A DNA stretch of 64,000 bases from Pseudomonas donghuensis (GTDB taxonomy: Bacteria; Pseudomonadota; Gammaproteobacteria; Pseudomonadales; Pseudomonadaceae). The stretch spans positions 183,219 through 247,218 of the forward strand of contig NZ_JH650760.1 in NCBI RefSeq assembly GCF_000259195.1. The letters run 5' to 3'. The notes under the pieces were generated by a model. That model saw only the letters and a program-made list of their open reading frames with translations. It did not search any database and had not been told where the DNA came from. A program made the position numbers and the translations under genes. This document shows, in pieces, positions 1 to 8,193 of the stretch. The stretch's first letter is position 1; every line of letters begins with the position of its first letter.

Positions 1-222
1 AGCTGCAACCGGGTGCGGATGACGGTGGAAGGGCGCTTGTTGCTGTGCCTGGGGCAGGAGGACTCGCTGGATTTACGCGGCTTGTTGCGCCGCTATCCGC
101 TGGATGACCAGCCGATTGTCAGCGCGCTGCAACAGGCGTTGCGGCGCAAACCCTTGCGCCATGATTTCAACCCGCAGGGGGAGGTGCAGATCTTGCGGTT
201 CATGAACATGAGCGGCGGGTGA
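1..222 (+). CDS. moaA: GTP 3',8-cyclase MoaA, C-terminal end (partial)
   Basis: The frame is open from base 1 and stops with TGA at 220-222, so only about the last 73 residues are present; the radical SAM core lies outside the window. The visible part contains the MoaA C-terminal pattern: a Cys-Asn-Arg entry, then RLLLCLGQE with a cluster-binding cysteine, then a tail resembling the KP..H.F segment and the end MNMSGG. MoaA carries out the first step of molybdopterin synthesis from GTP and holds a second iron-sulphur cluster in this C-terminal region. The neighbour downstream is the anaerobic nucleotide reductase, also an oxygen-sensitive radical enzyme, which suggests a locus for low-oxygen life. 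Identification rests on a short fragment but the motif order is characteristic. Confidence 0.85.
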   Translation, partial: SCNRVRMTVEGRLLLCLGQEDSLDLRGLLRRYPLDDQPIVSALQQALRRKPLRHDFNPQGEVQILRFMNMSGG

Positions 223-241
223 GGGTGGCCGTCAGGGCCTC

Positions 242-292
242 ATCGCGGGGCAAGCCCGCTCCCACCCTGTAGGAGCGGGCTTGCCCCGCGAT
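242..292. repeat. REP palindrome, GGAGCGGGCTTGCCCCGCGAT class
   Basis: Two perfect 21-base inverted arms (242-262 and 272-292) surround a nine-base loop. This is the classic Pseudomonas REP doublet placed just after a stop codon. It could form a strong hairpin and act as a 3' stabiliser or terminator for moaA. The same family recurs at about ten places in the window. Confidence 0.9.
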
Positions 293-294
293 TC

Positions 295-308
295 TTGATA
301 TCGATCAA
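295..308. promoter_or_regulatory. Anr/FNR box upstream of nrdD
   Basis: The sequence TTGATATCGATCAA matches the Anr/FNR consensus TTGAT-N4-ATCAA at every fixed position. It starts three bases after the REP and its centre lies about 93 bases before the nrdD ATG. Anr is the oxygen-sensing activator of Pseudomonas, so low-oxygen induction of nrdD-nrdG is inferred. A possible -10 element CATATT sits at 343-348. Confidence 0.85.
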
Positions 309-394
309 TTTCTTCCACCCGCTTTACCCGTAGCCTTCACTGCATATTGTGTCTCTAAGCAAATAAACACCTATATGTAGTGTCTGGAGGGCAA

Positions 395-2407
395 ATGCAC
401 AGCACGCTGATCAGGGTAGGGCATAACCGGTTGCACAAGCGCGATGGCAGCCTGGTGGCCTTTGACGCGGACAAGATCCGCCAGGCGTTGATCGCCGCCG
501 GCAAGGCCACCGGCGAATACGCCGAAGCCGAGGCGGACGGTTTACTCGATGCCGTGCTCGCCCATCTGGAGGGCTATTCGAAACTGCACGTCGAACAGAT
601 CCAGGACCGGGTCGAGCGGGTATTGATGGACGCCGGCCATTTCCTTTCGCTACGCGCCTATATCGTCTACCGCGAACAGCACGGGCGCCTGCGCCGCGAT
701 CGCAAGACCCTGGTCGAGGTGGCCACCTCGATGAACGAGTACCTCAACCGCGAAGACTGGCGGGTGCAGGCCAACGCCAACCAGGGTTACTCCCTCGGCG
801 GGCTGGTACTCAATGTCTCCGGCAAGGTCACTGCCAACTACTGGCTCGACGAGGTCTACAGTGAAGCCATCGGCCGCGCCCACCGCGAGGCCGACCTGCA
901 TATCCACGACCTCGACATGCTCGCTGGCTACTGCGCCGGCTGGTCGCTGCGCAGCTTGCTGCACGAGGGCCTCAATGGCGTGCCGGGGCGGGTCGAGGCC
1001 GGGCCGCCCAAGCACTTGAGCAGCGCCTTGGGGCAGATGGTCAACTTTCTCGGCACCCTGCAGAACGAGTGGGCCGGGGCCCAGGCCTTCAGCTCGTTCG
1101 ACACCTACCTGGCGCCCTATGTGCGCAAGGATCAATTGAGCTTTGAAGAGGTGCGCCAGGCCATCCAGGAGTTCATCTACAACCTCAACGTGCCGTCGCG
1201 CTGGGGCACGCAAACCCCCTTTACCAACCTGACCTTCGACTGGGTCTGCCCGCAGGACCTGCGCGAGCAGATCCCGGTGATCGGCGGTGAGGAAATGCCC
1301 TTTGCCTATGGCCAGCTGCAGGCCGAAATGGACCTGCTCAACCGCGCCTACATTGAAGTGATGCAGGCTGGCGACGCCAAGGGCCGGGTATTCACCTTTC
1401 CGATTCCGACCTACAACATCACCCATGACTTCCCCTGGGACAGCGACAACGCCGAGCGCCTGTTCGCCATGACCGCCCGCTATGGCCTGCCGTACTTCCA
1501 GAACTTCCTCAACTCGGACATGCAGCCCAACCAGGTGCGCTCGATGTGTTGTCGCCTGCAGCTGGATGTGCGCGAGTTGCTCAAGCGCGGTGGCGGCCTG
1601 TTCGGTTCGGCCGAGCAGACCGGCTCGCTCGGCGTGGTGACGATCAACTGCGCGCGCCTGGGCTACCTGTACAAGGGCGACATCAGTGGCCTGCTGCAAC
1701 GCCTGGACGCGCTGATGGAGCTGGCCATGGAGAGCCTTGAGGTCAAGCGCAAGGTCATCCAGCACCATATGGATGCCGGGCTTTATCCGTACACCAAGCG
1801 TTACCTGGGCACCTTGCGCAATCACTTCTCGACCATCGGCGTCAACGGCCTGCACGAGATGCTGCGCAACTTCAGCGATGACCAGATGGGCCTGCACACC
1901 GCCCAGGGCCGGCGCTTCGCCCTGAACCTGCTGGACCACGTGCGCGCCACCCTGGTGCGTTTCCAGGAAGAAACCGGCCACCTGTACAACCTTGAGGCCA
2001 CCCCGGCCGAGGGCACCACCTACCGCTTTGCCAAGGAAGACCTCAAGCGCTTCCCCGACATCCTCCAGGCCGGCTGCAGCCAGGCGCCGTACTACACCAA
2101 CTCCTCGCAGCTGCCGGTGGGCTACACCGACGACCCGTTCGAGGCCCTGGAACTGCAGGACGAGCTGCAATGCAAATACACCGGCGGCACCGTCCTGCAC
2201 CTGTACATGGCCGAGCGGATCTCCTCGGCCCAGGCCTGCAAGCAACTGGTGCGCAGGGCCCTGGAGCGTTTTCGCCTGCCGTACCTGACGATCACCCCGA
2301 CCTTCTCGATTTGCCCGGTACACGGCTACCTGGATGGCGAACACGAGTTCTGCCCCAAGTGCGACGAAGCGCTGCTGCTGGCCCAGCAGCAGGGCAGCGT
2401 GCACTGA
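395..2407 (+). CDS. nrdD: anaerobic ribonucleoside-triphosphate reductase, large part (NrdD without glycyl-radical tail)
   Basis: Class III ribonucleotide reductase, which makes dNTPs from NTPs without oxygen. The ATG at 395 is chosen over an in-frame GTG at 380 because GGAGGG lies at 386-391. The 670-residue product has an N-terminal ATP-cone (about residues 5-95), the catalytic barrel with Cys180 (GYCAGWS) and a finger-loop CC pair at 385-386, and a C-terminal zinc knuckle (C640, C653, C656). It stops about 14 residues after the zinc site. The glycyl-radical motif RVxGY that normally follows is absent here and is encoded by the next gene. E. coli NrdD, at roughly 710 residues, carries both in one chain. 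An Anr box precedes the gene. The zinc knuckle and downstream nrdG make the identity secure. Confidence 0.95.
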   Translation: MHSTLIRVGHNRLHKRDGSLVAFDADKIRQALIAAGKATGEYAEAEADGLLDAVLAHLEGYSKLHVEQIQDRVERVLMDAGHFLSLRAYIVYREQHGRLRRDRKTLVEVATSMNEYLNREDWRVQANANQGYSLGGLVLNVSGKVTANYWLDEVYSEAIGRAHREADLHIHDLDMLAGYCAGWSLRSLLHEGLNGVPGRVEAGPPKHLSSALGQMVNFLGTLQNEWAGAQAFSSFDTYLAPYVRKDQLSFEEVRQAIQEFIYNLNVPSRWGTQTPFTNLTFDWVCPQDLREQIPVIGGEEMPFAYGQLQAEMDLLNRAYIEVMQAGDAKGRVFTFPIPTYNITHDFPWDSDNAERLFAMTARYGLPYFQNFLNSDMQPNQVRSMCCRLQLDVRELLKRGGGLFGSAEQTGSLGVVTINCARLGYLYKGDISGLLQRLDALMELAMESLEVKRKVIQHHMDAGLYPYTKRYLGTLRNHFSTIGVNGLHEMLRNFSDDQMGLHTAQGRRFALNLLDHVRATLVRFQEETGHLYNLEATPAEGTTYRFAKEDLKRFPDILQAGCSQAPYYTNSSQLPVGYTDDPFEALELQDELQCKYTGGTVLHLYMAERISSAQACKQLVRRALERFRLPYLTITPTFSICPVHGYLDGEHEFCPKCDEALLLAQQQGSVH

Positions 2408-2438
2408 CCCCTTACCCTCAACCGCAAGGAGCTTCATC

Positions 2439-2606
2439 ATGACTGCACAGCAAACCCCGGCCGTGGCGCAACGCCAACGGTGCGAAGTCTGGACCCGGGT
2501 CATGGGCTATCACCGCCCGGTGTCGGCGTTCAACCCCGGCAAACAGTCCGAGCACCACGAGCGGCTGCACTTCAATGAGGGTGCGGCAACGGCCGGGCAT
2601 CCATGA
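2439..2606 (+). CDS. separate glycyl-radical segment of class III ribonucleotide reductase (55 aa)
   Basis: A 55-residue gene with its own strong ribosome binding site AAGGAG at 2426-2431, seven bases before the ATG. The product contains WTRVMGYHRPV followed by AFNPGKQSEH. These match the C-terminal glycyl-radical loop of NrdD proteins (RVxGY then FNxGKQxE), with Gly23 as the expected radical site. It lies in a different frame from nrdD, 31 bases after its stop, and its TGA overlaps the ATG of nrdG (ATGA), implying translational coupling with the activase that would install the radical. The inference is that it docks onto the large protein as a separate subunit, much as the GrcA/YfiD spare part does for pyruvate formate-lyase. 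I have not seen the assembly proven; the motif itself is clear. Confidence 0.88.
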   Translation: MTAQQTPAVAQRQRCEVWTRVMGYHRPVSAFNPGKQSEHHERLHFNEGAATAGHP

Positions 2607-3298
2607 ATCGAGCGCTACGGGTCGGGGGCATGGTGCCCCTGACCACCCTCGATTACCCCGGCAGGCTGGCCTGTGTGCTGTTCTGCCAGGGCTGCGCCTG
2701 GCGCTGTCGTTACTGCCACAACCCGCAACTGATCCCGCCCCGGGGCAGCGATGAACTGCCCTGGGCGCAGGTGCTGACATTTTTGCAGCGGCGTCAGGGC
2801 CTGCTCGACGCCGTGGTGTTCAGCGGCGGCGAACCGACCCTGCAAGACAGCCTGGCCGAGGCCATGGCCCAAGTGCGGGCCATGGGTTTTGCCATCGGCC
2901 TGCACAGTGCCGGGATCAAGCCCGCGGCCTTTGCCCGGGTGCTGCCCGGCGCCGACTGGGTGGGCTTTGACGTCAAGGCGCTGGCCGAGGACGGCCAGAC
3001 GGTCACCGGCGTGCGCGGCAGTGGCCAGGCCAACTGGCGCAGCCTCGACTACCTGCTGGCCAGCGGCGTCGACTACGAATGCCGCACCACGGTGCACTGG
3101 CACCTGATCGATCCCCCCCGACTCATCACCCTGGCCCGGCGCTTGAACGCGCTCGGGGTCAAACGCTTCGTCGTGCAGTTGGTGCGCACGGCACGCATGC
3201 TCGATGCGCAATTGCCCAGTGCTTCGGCACAAAGCTTGCTGCCTGAGCTGTGGGGCACCCTCCACGCGCTGTTTCCCGCGTTCGAAGTACGCGACTAG
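2603..3298 (+). CDS. nrdG: anaerobic ribonucleoside-triphosphate reductase activating protein NrdG
   Basis: Radical SAM activase of 231 residues that generates the glycyl radical on NrdD. The cluster motif CAWRCRYC (CxxxCxxC) lies at about residues 31-38, and the SAM-contact sequence SGGEPTLQ follows near residue 74. The ATG overlaps the stop of the 55-residue glycyl-radical gene by four bases, so the substrate peptide and its activase are probably made in step. The start MNRALRVGGMVPLTTLDYPG is typical of this family. Expression is expected from the Anr-controlled promoter upstream of nrdD. Confidence 0.94.
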   Translation: MNRALRVGGMVPLTTLDYPGRLACVLFCQGCAWRCRYCHNPQLIPPRGSDELPWAQVLTFLQRRQGLLDAVVFSGGEPTLQDSLAEAMAQVRAMGFAIGLHSAGIKPAAFARVLPGADWVGFDVKALAEDGQTVTGVRGSGQANWRSLDYLLASGVDYECRTTVHWHLIDPPRLITLARRLNALGVKRFVVQLVRTARMLDAQLPSASAQSLLPELWGTLHALFPAFEVRD

Positions 3299-3310
3299 TA
3301 AGGCTTTGAA

Positions 3311-4930
3311 ATGACCAGATTGACCACAGCACAACGTATCCTCATCGGCTTTGCCATCGCGCCCCTGGCGCTCCTGGGCCTGGCCTTCTATGCACTGCAC
3401 GACCTGGCCACGCTCAAGGAGCAGGCGGTAGTGATCGTCAAACAGGATTGGCCGAAGATCGAGCCGATCATGGTCATCGCCACCGGTGTGCGCGACAACG
3501 CGCGCAACACCCGCGACCTGTTGCTGGACAAGGACAACCTGCAAGTACAGCAGGCCATCGACACCACCAAGCAGCGCATCACCCAGGCCCTGGCGACGCT
3601 CGAGCCGTTGTTCTACCTGCCCGAAGGCAAGGCCGCCTATGCCGCCTTGAAAGCCAGCCGCGAAGCCTATGTCGCGGCGTTCACCCAGGTGCAGACGCTG
3701 ATTCGCCAGGGCGACGCGCAGGCGGCAATGGCCCAGCTCAAGCAGCAGGTGGTGCCCGCCGAGCATGAGGTCTACAAGAACCTGGAAAGCCTGATGGCCC
3801 TGCAGGGGCAGATCTTCGTCGAGCGCGAACAGGCCGCCCAGTCCCTGTACAACGATGCCCGGCTGAACATGCTCGGGCTGTTCGTGCTGTGCCTGCTGGC
3901 GGTGATCGCCGCCGCGTTGCTGGTGACCCGCAGCGTTACCCGGCCACTGGGCGGCGAGCCGGATACCGCCGCGCGGGTGCTCAGCCAGATCGCCCAGGGC
4001 GACCTGACCATCGAGGTGCCGACCCACGCCAGCGCCGACGGCAGCGTGATGCTCAACATGCACCACATGCAGCAGAGCCTGAACAGCATGGTCAAGCATA
4101 TCGCCGCCTCGGTGGAGCGGGTGGCCAGCTCCTCCGAAGAGCTCAGCGCGGTCAGCAGCCAGACCAGCAGCAGCCTGCAGTTGCAGGGCCTGGAAATCGA
4201 ACAGGCGGCTGCGGCGGTCAACGAGATGACCGCCGCAGTGGACGAGGTGGCGCGCAACGCGGTGAGCACCAGCGAGGCCTCGAAAGTATCCGAGCAAACC
4301 GCCCAGCGTGGCCGTGAGCAGGTGCGCGAGACGGTCGCCTCGATCACTACGCTGGCCGACGGCGTCAACGATACCTCCGGGCGCATCCAGCAACTGGCCG
4401 GGCGCGTGCAGGACATCAGCACGGTGCTGGATGTGATCCGCAGCATCGCCGAGCAGACCAACCTGCTGGCGCTCAACGCCGCCATCGAAGCGGCCCGCGC
4501 CGGCGATGCCGGGCGCGGTTTTGCCGTGGTCGCCGACGAGGTGCGGGCCCTGGCCCATCGCACCCAGGTCTCGACCCAGGAGATCGAGCAGATGATCGGC
4601 AATATTCGTCAGGACACCGGCCAGGCGGTGACCGCCATGCTCAGCAGCAGCGAGTTGGTACACAGCACCCTGGAGGTGGCGCAGCGTGCCGGTGAAGCGC
4701 TGGAGGCGATCACCCAGTCGATCTCGCAGATCAACGAGCGCAACATGATGATCGCCAGCGCCACCGAAGAGCAGGCCCTGGTGGCCCGCGAGGTGGACCG
4801 CAACCTGGTGGGCATTCGCAACCTGTCCGAACAGGTGCTGCTCGGTGCGCAACACACCGACACCGCCGGCCATGACCTGGCGCAGATGGCCGGCAGCCTG
4901 AGCCAGACCGTGGCGCGCTTCAAGGTCTAG
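3311..4930 (+). CDS. methyl-accepting chemotaxis protein
   Basis: A 539-residue transmembrane chemoreceptor. The first membrane helix covers about residues 10-32 and the second about 188-210. Between them is a roughly 155-residue helical periplasmic region that looks like a four-helix-bundle ligand-binding domain. A HAMP segment follows, then the cytoplasmic coiled coil with the signalling hairpin SIAEQTNLLALNAAIEAARA near residues 375-395. No C-terminal CheR-binding pentapeptide is present. The ligand cannot be read from sequence. It starts 12 bases after nrdG and might share its transcript. Its TAG stop shares the bases CTAG with the stop of the convergent ftrD gene. Confidence 0.93.
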   Translation: MTRLTTAQRILIGFAIAPLALLGLAFYALHDLATLKEQAVVIVKQDWPKIEPIMVIATGVRDNARNTRDLLLDKDNLQVQQAIDTTKQRITQALATLEPLFYLPEGKAAYAALKASREAYVAAFTQVQTLIRQGDAQAAMAQLKQQVVPAEHEVYKNLESLMALQGQIFVEREQAAQSLYNDARLNMLGLFVLCLLAVIAAALLVTRSVTRPLGGEPDTAARVLSQIAQGDLTIEVPTHASADGSVMLNMHHMQQSLNSMVKHIAASVERVASSSEELSAVSSQTSSSLQLQGLEIEQAAAAVNEMTAAVDEVARNAVSTSEASKVSEQTAQRGREQVRETVASITTLADGVNDTSGRIQQLAGRVQDISTVLDVIRSIAEQTNLLALNAAIEAARAGDAGRGFAVVADEVRALAHRTQVSTQEIEQMIGNIRQDTGQAVTAMLSSSELVHSTLEVAQRAGEALEAITQSISQINERNMMIASATEEQALVAREVDRNLVGIRNLSEQVLLGAQHTDTAGHDLAQMAGSLSQTVARFKV

Positions 4931-6306
4931 CTCCAGCCCCAGAACTGCAACCACCAGCCATGGCCCACGGCGGCGATGGCCAACAGCAGGCAAGCGCTGG
5001 CGCCGCAACGGCGCCAGCCACGGATGCGTTGCGCGGCCAGCAGCTTGCTCGCCAACAGCAGGCTCCAGCCCAAGGCCGCGATCAACAACGTGGCCCTGGC
5101 CGGCTGTACCCAGTCCAGCAGCAAGCCCTCAAAGCGCAGCAACTTCACCGTGGTGGCCGACAAGCCAAGGAACAGCCCCGCACCACCCAGGGGCGTCAGG
5201 CACAGGCTCAGGGGCCAATACAGGGCAGGATTGCCCGCCAGCCGCGCGGCCAGGCGCAGTAGGATCAGCAGCCCGCCGCCGAGCAGCAGGGCACTGCCAC
5301 ACAGGTACACGACGATGCAGAAACCGTCGAGCCAGCTGAAACTGTCGTTGAGTTGCGGGTAATGGGTCAGCAGCCACCAGGGCGCGTTGTCCTGTAGCGG
5401 CCAGAGCAGCTCATGCTCCACCAGCCAGTTGGCCAGCCATTGCTTGAGGGTGATGAACCAGGGGCTGACTGTCCATTGGAAGGCGCCCATGGCCAGGCCG
5501 ATCACCCCGAACAGCAGCAAGCGGGTGTCCCAGGGCGAGGGGGTGTGGGTGGCCGCTTCAAGTATCTCCTGGTTGCTGGAACGGGCGATCAGCTGCACCG
5601 CGCCGCGTTGCCCGCTGCAGCGGCCACAGGCATGGCAATCACGGGCGCCGCGCATCCGCCGGATGTCCAGCAGCGGGGCGCAGTTGGGCGGTGGCAGGCG
5701 TGGCCCGGCGTTGGCTTGCCAGCGCTGTTCATCGACCTGAAAGTGCACCGGCGCCAGCCGCGCCAACAGGGCGAAGACGCCGCTGACCGGGCACAGGTAG
5801 CGGCACCAGATGCGCTTGCCGCGCACGAACAGCACACCGGCCAGCACCGCCGCCAGGGTCGAGCCACCGAGAATCAGCAGCGCCGCCTGGGCGTAGTCAT
5901 AGACGCTGATCAATTGGCCGTAGAGGGTGGTCAGGCAGAACGCCAGGGTGGGCCAGCCGCCCCAGCGCACCCAGCGCGGTACGCCCATGCCCTTGCCATA
6001 CTGGCTGGCCCATTCGCTGAGCGCGCCTTCCGGGCAGAGCACGCCGCACCAAAGCCTGCCGAACAGCACGATCGACAGCAGCACGAATGGCCACCAGATA
6101 CCCCAGAACAGGAACTGGGCGAACAGCGTCAGGTTGTCCAGCATCCGCGCCTGGCTATCCGGCAAGGGCAGCAGCGCCGGCAGCACCAGCAGCAGGGCAT
6201 AGAACAGCACTACCGTCCATTGCAGCGTACGAATCACCCCGGCGTTGCGCCGCATGCCATCGCCCAGGCGCTGCAGCCAGCGGTTGCCCAGGCTCAGGCC
6301 GGACAT
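4927..6306 (-). CDS. ftrD: FtrD-type membrane polyferredoxin of ferrous iron uptake
   Basis: A 459-residue membrane protein with several hydrophobic helices and iron-sulphur motifs: WCGVLCPEG (C87, C91), WCRYLCPVSG (C168, C172), and a C209 / C224-xx-C-xx-C set. This NapH/CcoG-like arrangement is that of FtrD, thought to pass electrons across the membrane for the Ftr iron uptake system. The start at 6306 (MSGLSLGN) is chosen because the longer frame would run deep into ftrC; the chosen start overlaps ftrC by 13 bases, which fits translational coupling. It is the last gene of ftrABCD. The role in electron transfer is family knowledge; the redox partner is not visible. Confidence 0.88.
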   Translation of the reverse strand: MSGLSLGNRWLQRLGDGMRRNAGVIRTLQWTVVLFYALLLVLPALLPLPDSQARMLDNLTLFAQFLFWGIWWPFVLLSIVLFGRLWCGVLCPEGALSEWASQYGKGMGVPRWVRWGGWPTLAFCLTTLYGQLISVYDYAQAALLILGGSTLAAVLAGVLFVRGKRIWCRYLCPVSGVFALLARLAPVHFQVDEQRWQANAGPRLPPPNCAPLLDIRRMRGARDCHACGRCSGQRGAVQLIARSSNQEILEAATHTPSPWDTRLLLFGVIGLAMGAFQWTVSPWFITLKQWLANWLVEHELLWPLQDNAPWWLLTHYPQLNDSFSWLDGFCIVVYLCGSALLLGGGLLILLRLAARLAGNPALYWPLSLCLTPLGGAGLFLGLSATTVKLLRFEGLLLDWVQPARATLLIAALGWSLLLASKLLAAQRIRGWRRCGASACLLLAIAAVGHGWWLQFWGWS

Positions 6307-7148
6307 GCTTGGGCGCCTGTTCTGCGTTGCAGCAGCCAGCAGCCGACACTCAGCCAGTAGCCGCAGAGCACCAGCAGGGTGAGGGCGCTGGGGCTGGCCC
6401 GGTAGCCGGCTACACCTGCGAGAAAACCGCCGACACCATGGCTGTCGCTGAGCCACAGGCTGCTGTCCCAGAGCGCATCACCGACCAGGGTATAGGCCAT
6501 TTCCGGCAGGTCCATGGCCAGTAACTGGCCGCTGATGCGTTCGCTGGCACTGACCAGCAAGGCAGCGGCGAGCAACAGCAGAACGCCCTCGCTGAGGGCA
6601 AAGAAGCGTTGCCAGGACATCCATCGGCGACTGCCCTGCAACAGGGCGATGGTCAGGCCCGAGAGCACCAGCCCGGCAATGCCGCCAATAGCAAACAGGC
6701 CCAGTTGTGGCCCCTGCAGACGGGCGCCAGCGCCATACAGGAAGACCACGGTTTCGCTGCCTTCGCGGCTGACCGCAAGCATTGCCAGCAGCAACAGGCC
6801 GAGGCCGCCCTGACGCGTCAGTTGCCGGTCGGCCTGGCGCTGCAACTGGCCCTTGAGCGTACGCCCATGGCGATGCATCCAGCCGACCATCTGCACCATC
6901 AGCAGGCTCGCGACCAGCGCCAGGCCGGCCTGGAACCATTCGTTGGCGGCGCCGCTCATGGTCTCGCCGGCGTACAGGATCAGCACCGCCAGCAGGCCCG
7001 AGAGCAGCACGCCCAGGGCCACGCCCACCCAGAGAAAATTGAACAGGCGCCGGGCGCCTTGTTGCTGGCCGGCCCAGGCCTGGAGAATGCCGATCACCAG
7101 CAAGGCCTCGACGCTTTCGCGCCAGACGATGAACAGTGCTTGATTCAT
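6294..7148 (-). CDS. ftrC: FtrC, FTR1-family iron permease
   Basis: A 284-residue membrane permease with about seven hydrophobic helices. Both hallmark RExxE iron-translocation motifs of the FTR1/EfeU family are present: RESVE at residues 10-14 and REGSE at 128-132. The ATG at 7148 is preceded by GGAGG and starts MNQALFIVWRE, the usual family start. It follows ftrB by 19 bases and overlaps ftrD. In the Ftr system it carries iron through the inner membrane after handling by the periplasmic proteins FtrA and FtrB. Confidence 0.93.
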   Translation of the reverse strand: MNQALFIVWRESVEALLVIGILQAWAGQQQGARRLFNFLWVGVALGVLLSGLLAVLILYAGETMSGAANEWFQAGLALVASLLMVQMVGWMHRHGRTLKGQLQRQADRQLTRQGGLGLLLLAMLAVSREGSETVVFLYGAGARLQGPQLGLFAIGGIAGLVLSGLTIALLQGSRRWMSWQRFFALSEGVLLLLAAALLVSASERISGQLLAMDLPEMAYTLVGDALWDSSLWLSDSHGVGGFLAGVAGYRASPSALTLLVLCGYWLSVGCWLLQRRTGAQACPA

Positions 7149-7167
7149 GAAGCCTCCTGCACGCGGG

Positions 7168-7488
7168 TTATTTGGCCAGGATGCCGCCTTCGGGCAACTG
7201 CGGATTGAACTCGTCGAAAAACGGATAGTGGCCGGGGCGCAGCGGGTGGATGACGACAAAGCTGGTCACCCCGGACGACAGTACTTTCTCGACCCGCAGC
7301 GGCGTGCTTTCGAATTCCGCCGGGCCTTCGCCGAGGTTCTTCAGGACGATCTTGAAACGCTGCCCGGCTGGCACTTCGAGCAGGGCGGGGGTGAAGTGGC
7401 CGTCGCGCAGGATCAGCTCGAAGCTCGGCAACGGCGCGGCGCTCAGCGGCAAGGCCGCACAGGCGAGCAACAGGGCCAGGGCTTTCAT
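7168..7488 (-). CDS. ftrB: FtrB, periplasmic cupredoxin-like protein
   Basis: A 106-residue secreted protein with a signal peptide MKALALLLACAALPLSA and a single cupredoxin-like domain. In Ftr systems this protein is a periplasmic partner of the permease, proposed to oxidise or hold iron. Possible metal ligands include His33, His83 (VIHPLRPGHY region) and neighbouring residues, but no full type-1 copper site can be assigned with certainty. Its ATG directly abuts the TGA of ftrA (no spacer). Confidence 0.85.
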   Translation of the reverse strand: MKALALLLACAALPLSAAPLPSFELILRDGHFTPALLEVPAGQRFKIVLKNLGEGPAEFESTPLRVEKVLSSGVTSFVVIHPLRPGHYPFFDEFNPQLPEGGILAK

Positions 7489-8019
7489 TCAGTAACCGCC
7501 TTTCTTGCCGATCCCGGCATAGACGAACTCGTAGTGCAGTTCACAGCGTTCGAACCACGGCTCGACCCCGGTTTCCTTGTCGGTATGGCGGCCCAATGCA
7601 CCATGGCCAGCCGGTGGCAGCAGGGTGAAGGTCAGCCGGTACTTGCCCGGGCCCTGGAGCTTGACGTTGTCGCCATAGTGCGGCCCGTCGTTGGCGACCA
7701 TGGCGTGGAAATCGCCGCGGATGGGCGTGTCGCTGCCTTGCTTTTGCAGGCTGAAGGCGACGTTCAGGTAGGGCACGAAACTGCCTTCCTGAAAGCCCTG
7801 GCGATTGTTTTCGGTGGCCCGTACATCGGCTTCCAGGTGGATGTCGGAATCGGCGGTGGCGCGCATCATCCCGGCCGGGGCCATTTCGATCGGCTGCAGG
7901 TACACCGCACCGACCTCAAGGCCTGGGCACAATTGCGGCTCGCCAATGGGGTATTCCTTGGCGTGGGCAAGCGGGGCGATCAGGAGCAAGGCAAGAGGGA
8001 GCGAAAGGGCGCTACGCAT
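7489..8019 (-). CDS. ftrA: FtrA, P19-family periplasmic iron-binding protein
   Basis: A 176-residue protein with signal peptide ending LAHA-KE, and the P19/Tp34 fold pattern: YPIGEP start, AVYLQPIEMAP, ADVRATENN, and a VPYLNV core. These proteins bind iron or copper in the periplasm and feed the FTR1 permease. It heads the operon ftrA-ftrB-ftrC-ftrD on the minus strand. A Fur-like site at 8074-8094 lies about 55-75 bases upstream of the start, so iron repression is likely. Confidence 0.92.
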   Translation of the reverse strand: MRSALSLPLALLLIAPLAHAKEYPIGEPQLCPGLEVGAVYLQPIEMAPAGMMRATADSDIHLEADVRATENNRQGFQEGSFVPYLNVAFSLQKQGSDTPIRGDFHAMVANDGPHYGDNVKLQGPGKYRLTFTLLPPAGHGALGRHTDKETGVEPWFERCELHYEFVYAGIGKKGGY

Positions 8020-8073
8020 GATGACGTCCAGGGCTGAGCAATGGGAGCCCGAGTCTAGGAAGCTTCTGTGCGA

Positions 8074-8094
8074 ACAATAATGATTATTATCAAT
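8074..8094. promoter_or_regulatory. Fur-box-like site upstream of ftrA
   Basis: An AT-rich stretch with overlapping hexamers resembling GATAAT. The core AATAATGATTATTATC region matches the 19-base Fur consensus at about 13-14 positions on either strand. Position between ftrA and the divergent DUF3079-type gene fits iron control of ftrABCD. The match is imperfect, so confidence is moderate. Confidence 0.65.
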
Positions 8095-8118
8095 TTTACG
8101 GGATATCGGTCAGCGTCC

Positions 8119-8132
8119 TTGATCTGCATCAA
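8119..8132. promoter_or_regulatory. Anr/FNR box upstream of the DUF3079-type gene
   Basis: TTGATCTGCATCAA matches TTGAT-N4-ATCAA exactly. Its centre is 68 bases before the ATG at 8194, which would allow a class II (-41.5) activator position with a short leader. It is the second perfect Anr box in the window and points to low-oxygen induction of the downstream small gene. Confidence 0.78.
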
Positions 8133-8193
8133 GGGCAATGCCTGACCCGCGCAGTAGCGTGGAGGCTCGCCCATTGCCTGCCTGAGGCATTTC

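Noticed and set aside
380-394. GTG at 380 as start of nrdD
   Set aside because: It would put the GGAGGG ribosome binding site inside the coding region; ATG 395 fits that site.
650-2503. 617-codon open frame opposite nrdD, and similar long minus-strand frames at 2615-5008, 39554-42106 and 60387-61694
   Set aside because: They lie antisense to well supported genes, their translations are low-complexity Gln/His/Arg-rich or motif-free, and high GC content favours long shadow frames.
2334-2606. Programmed frameshift joining nrdD to the glycyl-radical segment
   Set aside because: The frames are 31 bases apart after a stop, there is no slippery site at the junction, and the small gene has its own AAGGAG and ATG.
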